A stretch of 6,362 nucleotides of DNA. It comes from JBDTMT01 sp033764095 (lineage in GTDB: Bacteria > Desulfobacterota > Binatia > HRBIN30 > CADEER01). Of this stretch, positions 1 to 5,064 are shown in pieces (position 1 is the stretch's first letter; every line of letters starts with the position of its first letter). A program made the translations under genes and the position numbers. The stretch spans positions 1-6,362 of the forward strand of contig JANRJF010000382.1 of assembly GCA_033764095.1 (NCBI GenBank), in the 5' to 3' direction. The notes under the pieces are model-generated. The model searched no databases, had not been told where the DNA came from, and saw nothing but the letters and a program-made list of their open reading frames with translations.

Positions 1-762
1 GGCCAGCCGGTCGGTGCGCGCGTCGCCGCGCGCCGGCCGCGCCGCCACGCCAGGGGGGCGCGCCGGCGTGCGGGCAAGTTGGTGGAAGTAGAAGTCGAGG
101 GCTTCGCGGCCGCCGTCCTTGCTCATCAGGCCGTCGCGCACCGCCGCCTTGGCATCGGTGATGCCGAGCGCGACGCCGCACCAGACGCGGGCGTCGGCGG
201 TGTAACGCACGTCGGCGCGCTGCGCGAAGCCCTCGCGCACCGTGCAGGTGCCGTCGGCGATGTGCACCGTCCACACGCCGCCGCCCAGTCCGCTCAGCCG
301 CACCTCGAAGGTGAGGTCGACGCCGGCGGCGCGCTCCTCGCGCAGCAGGAAGGGCAGCGCCTCGAGCACCGACTGCGCCGAGGTGGCGCTGAAGCGGTTG
401 GCATCGACCTGCAGGTGATCGAGTCCCTGGCGGAGATACCAGCGCGCCGTCGCCGCGATCACCGGCTCGAGCGAGCGGCCGCGCTCGCTGACCGCGTAGC
501 GCGGCCGCGTGCCGTCGCTGCGCGTGACGAAACCGCGCTTCACCAGCGTGCGCAGGCGCTGCGCCAGCACGCGCGGCGCGATGCCGCTGCGCGCGCGCAA
601 CTCCTGGAAGCCGAGCGGCCCGCCGAGCAGGTGGCGCACCAGGACCAGCGTCCAGCGGTCGCCGATGACGTCCAGCGCCCGCCCCACCGGGCAGAAGATC
701 TGTCCCGGAGTGAGGATCGCGCGCGCCGCCGGCCGGAGCGATTTCGCTACGCCAGATGCCAT
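1..762 (-). CDS. HxlR-family transcriptional regulator with C-terminal SCP2-like domain (partial, runs off left edge)
   Basis: Read on the minus strand this frame is open from the start codon to base 1 with no stop, giving 254 codons with the C-terminus missing. The N-terminal half (about residues 20-115) is a winged-helix HxlR domain. It shows the family signature FCPVGRALDVIGDRWTLVLV with the conserved Cys24 and the DRW motif at 35-37, then SGIAPRVLAQRLRTL (recognition-helix region) and the RPRYAVSERG wing. The second half (about 120-230) resembles an SCP2/sterol-carrier domain: WTVHIADG near 164-171, ADVRYTADARVW near 183-194, then a helical end. HxlR proteins are usually about 110-150 aa, so the extra domain is notable. 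It probably binds a hydrophobic ligand and controls the divergent dehydrogenase; that role is inferred. Start choice: AGGA at 772-775 is 9 nt from the ATG at 762 but only 3 nt from an in-frame ATG at 768. An in-frame stop at 790-792 excludes longer starts. Confidence 0.9.
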   Translation of the reverse strand, partial: MASGVAKSLRPAARAILTPGQIFCPVGRALDVIGDRWTLVLVRHLLGGPLGFQELRARSGIAPRVLAQRLRTLVKRGFVTRSDGTRPRYAVSERGRSLEPVIAATARWYLRQGLDHLQVDANRFSATSAQSVLEALPFLLREERAAGVDLTFEVRLSGLGGGVWTVHIADGTCTVREGFAQRADVRYTADARVWCGVALGITDAKAAVRDGLMSKDGGREALDFYFHQLARTPARPPGVAARPARGDARTDRLA

Positions 763-777
763 CTCCATCGTTCCTAC

Positions 778-789
778 TTCAGGCCTGAA
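778..789. promoter_or_regulatory. Perfect 12-bp palindrome upstream of the regulator, candidate operator
   Basis: TTCAGGCCTGAA equals its own reverse complement. It lies 15 bp before the regulator start at 762 and about 105 bp before the divergent dehydrogenase. A further TTCAG half-site occurs at 809-813. The position suits an autoregulatory operator for the HxlR-type protein, which as a family binds DNA as a dimer at short palindromes. Binding is inferred only from symmetry and location. Confidence 0.45.
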
Positions 790-791
790 TC

Positions 792-808
792 AGTATTCAA
801 GAGATACT
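792..808. promoter_or_regulatory. AGTAT-N7-ATACT inverted repeat in the divergent promoter region, candidate HxlR operator
   Basis: AGTAT at 792-796 and ATACT at 804-808 form a symmetric site with a 7-bp spacer in the AT-richest stretch of the gap between the divergent regulator and dehydrogenase genes. HxlR-type regulators such as Bacillus YodB are known to bind short dyads built from TACT and AGTA half-sites. The half-sites here are the same words in the opposite order. GATACT at 803-808 would also be a 4/6 match to a sigma-70 -10 box for the rightward gene, so the site could overlap a promoter. I see no convincing -35 box. Confidence 0.45.
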
Positions 809-893
809 TTCAGCGCAATCGCTTCGGGTTCGTCTGGCTCCGTGCGGCCTCGGCAACCCTGGCGCCGCGCGGCGCGCCGTGCTTGAAGCGCGC

Positions 894-1997
894 ATGCCCC
901 GAACGACCCGTGCCATCGTGCAGACCGGCCCGCGCGCGCTCGAGCTGCGCGAGCTGCCGATTCCGGACATTGGCGACGAGTCGGCGCTGCTGCGCATCGA
1001 AGCGTGCGGCATCTGCGGCAGTGACGCCGAACAGTACGCCGGCGTCATCCCGGTGCGCACGCCGTTGATCCCCGGCCACGAGCCGCTCGGCGTCATCGAG
1101 CAGATCGGCGACCGCGCGGCGCGGCGCTGGGGGGTGAACGTCGGCGACCGCGTCGCGGTCGAGGCGCTGATCCCGTGCGCGCACTGCCCCGCCTGCCTGT
1201 CCGGCCAGTACCAGCGCTGCCGCGGCCGCAGCGGCGGGTTGTTCGGCCACGGCTACGTGCCGCTGTCGCGGCCGCCCGGGCTGTGGGGGGCCTACGCCGA
1301 CTACATGGTGCTCGACGCGCATTCGATCGTGCATCGCGTGCGGCCCGACGTCCCGGCCAGCCTGGCGGTGATGTTCAATCCGCTCGGCGCCGGCTTCCGC
1401 TGGGCGGTCGAGATCCCCGAAACCAAGCCGGGTGACAGCGTCGTCATCCTCGGCCCCGGCCAGCGCGGTCTGGCGAGCGTCATCGCGGCGCGCGCGGTCG
1501 GCGCCGGGCCGATCATCGTCACCGGCCTGACGCGTGACGCACCCAAGCTGGAGCTGGCGCGCGCCTTCGGCGCCGATGCCACCGTCGACATCGAGCAGGA
1601 GGATGCCGGCGCCCGCATCCAGGAGCTCACCAAGGGCCGCGGCGCCGACGTCGTCGTCGAGGTGTCGGCCAACGCGCCAGAACCGGTCGCCGCCGCGCTG
1701 CGCTACGTCGCCCCGGGCGGCACCGTCGTGCTCGCCGGCGTGAAGGGCTTCAAGGCGGTCCCCGACTTCATCAGCGACCTGATCGTGGTGAAGGAGATCG
1801 CGGTGAAGGGCGCCTTCGGCGTCACCCACCGCAGCTACGAGCAGGCCATCCGCCTGATCGAGTCGGGCAGCGTGCCGCTGGCGCGGATGCACACGCACGA
1901 CTTCAAGCTCGAGGAAGCCGAGCTGGCGATTCAGACGCTGGCCGGCGAAGCACCCGGCGCGCCGAGCATCCACTCCTGCCTGCTGCCGGGGACGTGA
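894..1997 (+). CDS. Zinc-binding medium-chain alcohol dehydrogenase
   Basis: A 367-aa oxidoreductase of the zinc-dependent medium-chain dehydrogenase/reductase superfamily, predicted cytosolic, interconverting an alcohol and a carbonyl compound. The N-terminal catalytic domain has CGICGSD with Cys41 and GHE with His62-Glu63 as catalytic-zinc positions. A structural-zinc lobe carries Cys95, 98, 101 and 109 in the usual C-x2-C-x2-C-x7-C spacing. The Rossmann domain has GPGQRG at 187-192. Two oddities stand out. The position that usually supplies the third zinc ligand (Glu, Asp or Cys) reads FNPLG with Asn162. The end of the second Rossmann strand has Thr213-Arg214 in place of the acidic residue of NAD-preferring enzymes, which suggests NADP(H). 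The ATG at 894 fits the usual family N-terminus and follows a weak TTGAAG; a GTG at 879 is in frame but lacks a ribosome site. It is divergent from the HxlR gene, its likely regulator. The substrate is unknown. Confidence 0.93.
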   Translation: MPRTTRAIVQTGPRALELRELPIPDIGDESALLRIEACGICGSDAEQYAGVIPVRTPLIPGHEPLGVIEQIGDRAARRWGVNVGDRVAVEALIPCAHCPACLSGQYQRCRGRSGGLFGHGYVPLSRPPGLWGAYADYMVLDAHSIVHRVRPDVPASLAVMFNPLGAGFRWAVEIPETKPGDSVVILGPGQRGLASVIAARAVGAGPIIVTGLTRDAPKLELARAFGADATVDIEQEDAGARIQELTKGRGADVVVEVSANAPEPVAAALRYVAPGGTVVLAGVKGFKAVPDFISDLIVVKEIAVKGAFGVTHRSYEQAIRLIESGSVPLARMHTHDFKLEEAELAIQTLAGEAPGAPSIHSCLLPGT

Positions 1998-2020
1998 GCG
2001 CGCGGCAGGTCAGAAAGACT

Positions 2021-2141
2021 CACCACGGAGAACACAGAGAACCACAGAGAACTCCGGAGGCCGCGCGAGCCAGACGGCGGTTGCGTCTCATTTGCGGGGC
2101 CTCCAGATTTCTCGGTGGTCCTCTCCGTGTCTTCTGTGGCC
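2021..2141. repeat. Imperfect inverted-repeat element with tandem CCACAGAGAA-type units in each arm
   Basis: The left arm (2021-2062) has three consecutive units: CCACGGAGAA at 2023-2032, CACAGAGAA at 2033-2041 and CCACAGAGAA at 2042-2051. The right arm (2098-2141), read as its complement, has three related units: CCACAGAAGA, CACGGAGAGGA and CCACCGAGAAA. By hand alignment the arms match at about 32 of 44 positions. They close with a perfect 7-bp pair, GGAGGCC at 2056-2062 and GGCCTCC at 2098-2104. The interior contains a small hairpin, AGACG at 2072-2076 with CGTCT at 2084-2088. The element fills most of the gap between the two dehydrogenase genes and ends just before the ribosome site of the second. 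It looks like a REP- or MITE-like dispersed intergenic element. Whether it is multicopy cannot be seen in this window. Confidence 0.7.
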
Positions 2142-2153
2142 ATCTTCGTTTCG

Positions 2154-2158
2154 AGGAG
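2154..2158 (+). promoter_or_regulatory. Strong ribosome binding site that fixes a GTG start
   Basis: AGGAG lies 7 nt before the GTG at 2166. It decides the start of the second dehydrogenase: the same frame stays open upstream to a GTG at 2115, but that codon is inside the repeat element and would add 17 residues unrelated to the family. Protein starting at 2166 begins MKALVF, typical of these dehydrogenases. Confidence 0.85.
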
Positions 2159-2165
2159 ACGAGCC

Positions 2166-3413
2166 GTGAAAGCGCTGGTGTTCGACGTCAACGTCGAAGA
2201 GATCATGCACCTGATCCAGGACGCGCATCAGGACAAGGAGGCGTACCTGGGCGAGCACTCGCCGCTGTCGATGCAGGAGATTCCCGAGGCGCGGGTGCAG
2301 TTCCCCGACTGGCTGGTGATCAAGACGCATCTCACCGGCATCTGCGGCAGCGACTACAAGCAGGTGTTCATCGACTTCGAGAACATCGACAGCCCGATGG
2401 CCGCCTGCGCGACGTTTCCGCAGGTGATGGGCCATGAGGTGGTCGGCACGATCAGCGCCGTTGGTCCGGCGGTGACGAATCGCCGCGTCGGCGAGCGCGT
2501 CGTGCTCAACCCGTGGCTGTCGTGCGCGCCGCGCGGCATTGCACCGATCTGCCCGATGTGTCGCGAGGGGCAGTTCTCGCTGTGCGAGAACTTCCGCAAA
2601 GGGCGGCTTGCCGCCGGCATCCATACCGGCACGTGTCGCGACGCCTCGGGCGGCTACGCGCCGGCGCTGCCGGCGCACGAGAGCATGGCGATCCCCGTCC
2701 CTGACGACATCAGCGACGAGCAGGCGGTGCTCGCCGATCCGTTCTCGGTCAGCCTGCACTCGGTGCTGCGCTATCCGCCCAGGCCAGGCGACCTGGTGGT
2801 GGTGTACGGCTGCGGCACGCTCGGCCTCTGCGCCATCGAGATCCTGCACAAGCTGTTCGACGTACGCATCATCGGCATCACCCGCTTCGCGCATCAGGCC
2901 AAGCTCGCCCGGCAACTCGGCGCCGAGGAGACCATCGAGTGGCGGCCGGTCGAGCAGATCGTCGCGCGCCTCGCCGCGCTCACCGGCGCCGAGCTCTACT
3001 CCCCGAGCGAGGGCGCGCCCGGCGTGCCGATGCTGTACGGCAGGCCCGGCGTGCGCGTCGTCTACAACACCGTCGGCACCGCCGAGAGCCTGGAGATCGC
3101 AGTGCGCATCGCCGGGCCGCGCTCGACGGTGGTGATGTCGGGCGTCGATACCCCGGCGCGCTTCGAGTGGTCACCGCACTACTTCAAGGAGATCAACCTG
3201 GTCGGCTCCAACGCCTTCGGCGTCGAGGAGTGGAACGGGGTGGCGCAGCACGCCATGCAGCACTACTTCGACCTGATCCGCTCGAAGCAGATCGACGTCA
3301 CGCCGATCCTCACCCACCGCTTCAGCCTCGACGACTACAAGGAAGCCTTCCGCACCACCCACAACCAGGGCGAGACGGGGGCGGTGAAGGTGTTGTTCGA
3401 GTTTCCGCGCTAA
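2166..3413 (+). CDS. Zinc-dependent alcohol dehydrogenase, long variant
   Basis: A 415-aa zinc-type medium-chain dehydrogenase, longer than the usual 340-380 aa. GICGSD with Cys60 and GHE with His90-Glu91 mark the catalytic zinc, and ADPFS supplies Asp191 at the usual third-ligand position. The structural-zinc cysteines are Cys120, 129, 132 and 140, with eight residues between the first two instead of the usual two. The Rossmann domain has GCGTLG at 215-220. Thr239-Arg240 sit where an acidic residue normally selects NAD, so NADP(H) use is likely. Extra length lies in the N-terminal segment (about 12-45), in the zinc lobe, and in a loop near 276-295 (LYSPSEGAPGVPMLYG). It starts with GTG and has a strong AGGAG. 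It follows the first dehydrogenase on the same strand but across a 168-bp repeat-filled gap, so co-transcription is possible but not shown. Its TAA stop is the first three bases of the downstream 50-bp inverted repeat. The substrate is unknown. Confidence 0.93.
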   Translation: MKALVFDVNVEEIMHLIQDAHQDKEAYLGEHSPLSMQEIPEARVQFPDWLVIKTHLTGICGSDYKQVFIDFENIDSPMAACATFPQVMGHEVVGTISAVGPAVTNRRVGERVVLNPWLSCAPRGIAPICPMCREGQFSLCENFRKGRLAAGIHTGTCRDASGGYAPALPAHESMAIPVPDDISDEQAVLADPFSVSLHSVLRYPPRPGDLVVVYGCGTLGLCAIEILHKLFDVRIIGITRFAHQAKLARQLGAEETIEWRPVEQIVARLAALTGAELYSPSEGAPGVPMLYGRPGVRVVYNTVGTAESLEIAVRIAGPRSTVVMSGVDTPARFEWSPHYFKEINLVGSNAFGVEEWNGVAQHAMQHYFDLIRSKQIDVTPILTHRFSLDDYKEAFRTTHNQGETGAVKVLFEFPR

Positions 3414-3527
3414 CCACAACGACACCACGGCACAACGACACGGCGTCGGCGCAAGACGAGGAGAGACCGCCGCAGATCTCGTCTTGCGCCGACGCCGTGT
3501 CGTTGTGCCGTGGTGTCGTTGTGGTTA
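3411..3527. repeat. Perfect 50-bp inverted repeat between convergent genes, carrying both stop codons
   Basis: Bases 3411-3460 are the exact reverse complement of 3478-3527, checked base by base, with a 17-base loop at 3461-3477. The arm begins TAACCACAACGAC. Its outer TAA is the stop codon of the rightward dehydrogenase and, on the other strand, of the leftward crotonase gene. Each arm also contains CACAACGACAC twice, at 3415-3425 and 3431-3441 in the left arm, a 16-base period. A transcript from either side would form a very long hairpin that could block read-through or shield 3' ends. No T-run follows the stem on either strand, so it is not a canonical intrinsic terminator. The identical arms and internal repeats suggest a mobile or dispersed palindromic element. 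Confidence 0.95.
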
Positions 3528-4319
3528 CCGGCCGGAAAATTTCGGCGGGCGCTTCTCGCGGAACGCCGCCACCGCCTCGGCGTGGTCGGCGGTGCGGTAG
3601 AGGTGGTCGAGGGTGTAGCCCTCGAAACGCACCTGCGCTTCGAAGCTGCTCTCCAGGCCCTGGTAGATCGCCTGGCGCGTCAGCATCACCGACAGCGGCG
3701 CCGACTGCGCGACCTCGTTGGCCAGGGCGCGGGCGGTCGCCAGCAGCTCGGCGCGCGGCACGACGTGATTGACCAGGCCCATGCGCTCGCACTCGGCGGC
3801 GCTGAAGCGCTTGCCGGTGAGCATCAGCTCGCAGGCGCGCGCGGTGCCGACGATGCGCGGCAGCAGGTAGGTCGAGCCGAGCTCGGCCATCACCCCCATG
3901 CGGCTGAACAGGAAGCCGATCTGCGCCTCGGCGCAGGCAAGGCGGATGTCGCACAGCAGCGGCATGGTGGCGCCGATGCCGAGCGCATAGCCGTTCAGCA
4001 CCGCGATGCTCGGCTTCGACAGGCCGCGCATGAGCAGCGGGAACTCGACGACGCGCGACGGTCCGCCGCCGCTGCCGGTGCCGCCGCCGGCGGCGATCTG
4101 TCCGGCGAAGAAGCCCATGTCGGCGCCGGCGCAGAAGGCGCGTTCGCCGGCGCCGGTGAACAGGATGGCGCGGACGCTCGCGTCGCGGTCGGCGGCGCGG
4201 AAGGCGTCCATCAGCTCGGCGCCCATGATCGGCGTCCAGGCGTTGAGCTTCTCCGGCCGGTTGAGGGTGATGGTGGCGATGCCGTCGGCGGCGTCGTAGG
4301 TGATCTGTTCGTAAGGCAT
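3525..4319 (-). CDS. Enoyl-CoA hydratase/isomerase family protein (crotonase fold, isomerase-like active site)
   Basis: A 264-aa crotonase-superfamily protein, full length for the family, expected to act on acyl-CoA thioesters in the cytosol. Landmarks are LNRPEKLNAW at 19-28, the oxyanion-hole segment FCAGADM at 62-68, NGYALGIGATM at 109-119, and a REKRPPKFSGR end typical of the family. Classical hydratases use two glutamates, but Thr118 and Phe138 stand at those positions here. Glu146, in MAELGSTYLLPR, sits where ECI-type enoyl-CoA isomerases carry their single catalytic Glu. A delta3-delta2-enoyl-CoA isomerase or related activity is therefore more likely than simple hydration; this is inferred from hand alignment. 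Residues 76-89 form a Gly-rich insert encoded by GCC/GCG-rich low-complexity DNA. GGAG at 4325-4328 lies 5 nt before the ATG. The gene converges on the second dehydrogenase and is divergent from the hydrolase. Confidence 0.93.
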   Translation of the reverse strand: MPYEQITYDAADGIATITLNRPEKLNAWTPIMGAELMDAFRAADRDASVRAILFTGAGERAFCAGADMGFFAGQIAAGGGTGSGGGPSRVVEFPLLMRGLSKPSIAVLNGYALGIGATMPLLCDIRLACAEAQIGFLFSRMGVMAELGSTYLLPRIVGTARACELMLTGKRFSAAECERMGLVNHVVPRAELLATARALANEVAQSAPLSVMLTRQAIYQGLESSFEAQVRFEGYTLDHLYRTADHAEAVAAFREKRPPKFSGR

Positions 4320-4335
4320 GGGATCTCCGAAGCTG

Positions 4336-4375
4336 TCGGCCGTCAGCGATCAGGGGCTGGGGAGCTGATGGCCGA
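4336..4375. repeat. Short imperfect inverted repeat in the divergent gap
   Basis: TCGGCCGTCAGC at 4336-4347 pairs with GCTGATGGCCGA at 4364-4375 at 11 of 12 positions around a 16-base loop. It lies in the 122-bp gap between the leftward crotonase gene and the rightward hydrolase gene. It could be an operator, a leader hairpin on the crotonase transcript, or a degenerate dispersed element. Its GATCAG/CTGAT-rich composition differs from the coding DNA around it. No clear -10 and -35 pair was identified in the gap for either gene. Confidence 0.55.
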
Positions 4376-4441
4376 GCCGTGCGGTCGGTGCAAGAGCGCT
4401 GGATTGAGAAAGCCCAGGGCCTGTGACACGCATCGCCACGC

Positions 4442-5062
4442 ATGGGTGAGTCGACCTCGTTCCTGTCCGGCGCGCTGCGCCTCGAAGCGCGCCTCGACGC
4501 GCCGCCGGCGCCCACCCGTGCGGCGGTCATCTGTCATCCGCACCCGCTCTACGGCGGCAGCATGGACAACAACGTCGTCGAGGCGCTCGCCGCTGCCTGT
4601 CTGGCGGCGGACTGTCTGACCCTGCGCTTCAACTTCCGCGGCGTCGGCGGCAGCGCGGGCGGCTACGGCGATTTCACCGGCGAGTGCGACGACGCGCGTG
4701 CGGCGCTCGACGTCATCGCGACGCGTGGCGGCGATCTGCCGGTGATTCTCACCGGCTACTCGTTCGGCGCGCTGGTGGCGCTCACCGTCGGCGCCGAGGC
4801 GTCGGCCGTGCAGCGCCTGATCGCCGTCGCACCGCCCCTGGGCATGGCTCCGAACGCGCCGCTCGGCAGCAGGCCCACGTTGCTGCTCGCCGGCGATAGC
4901 GACAGCTATTGCCCACCGGCGGCGCTGGCGGCCGCCGGCGCGCGCCTCGGTCCGCACGGTGTCCTGCACGCGATCGGCGGCGGCGACCACTTCCTGGTCG
5001 GCCGCGAGCCGGAGATTGAACGCGCCGTGGCGGCGTTCCTCGCCAGCCCTGGAGCGGCCTGA
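4442..5062 (+). CDS. Small alpha/beta hydrolase
   Basis: A 206-aa single-domain alpha/beta hydrolase of the short group marked by CHPHPLYGGSMDNNVV (31-46) and LRFNFRGVGGSAGGY (61-75), as in COG2945-type proteins. The catalytic triad reads as Ser107 in the nucleophile elbow GYSFGA, Asp154 in GDSDSYCP, and His183 in GGGDHF. All three are present, so it should be an active serine hydrolase, cytosolic because no signal peptide is seen. The natural substrate of this group is unclear; an ester or thioester is possible. The ATG at 4442 has no evident Shine-Dalgarno sequence, and an in-frame TGA 18 bases upstream prevents a longer start. The next gene begins 2 bp after its stop, so the two are almost certainly co-transcribed. 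Confidence 0.92.
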   Translation: MGESTSFLSGALRLEARLDAPPAPTRAAVICHPHPLYGGSMDNNVVEALAAACLAADCLTLRFNFRGVGGSAGGYGDFTGECDDARAALDVIATRGGDLPVILTGYSFGALVALTVGAEASAVQRLIAVAPPLGMAPNAPLGSRPTLLLAGDSDSYCPPAALAAAGARLGPHGVLHAIGGGDHFLVGREPEIERAVAAFLASPGAA

Positions 5063-5064
5063 CC

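Noticed and set aside
879..893. GTG at 879 as start of the first dehydrogenase
   Set aside because: No ribosome site precedes it and the five extra residues (first MLEAR) are not typical of the family; the ATG at 894 fits better, though 879 cannot be excluded.
79..1068. Rightward 329-codon frame at the left end
   Set aside because: It is antisense to the HxlR-SCP2 gene and then runs out of frame across the divergent promoter and the dehydrogenase start. No recognisable protein.
810..1973. Long leftward open frame (387 codons) opposite the first dehydrogenase
   Set aside because: Its product is Arg/Ala/Asp-rich without recognisable motifs, and it is antisense to a clear zinc dehydrogenase. 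High GC leaves such shadow frames open.
2115..2165. N-terminal extension of the second dehydrogenase from a GTG at 2115
   Set aside because: The 17 added residues are encoded by the repeat element, have no family similarity, and bypass the strong AGGAG that serves the GTG at 2166.
3411..3527. CRISPR array or canonical Rho-independent terminator
   Set aside because: There is only one inverted pair with no spaced direct repeats of CRISPR type, and no T-run follows the stem on either strand.
3322..4530. Leftward 402-codon frame spanning the 50-bp inverted repeat
   Set aside because: It is a shadow frame of the crotonase gene that reads through the palindrome; the true crotonase frame stops at the repeat and has full family motifs.
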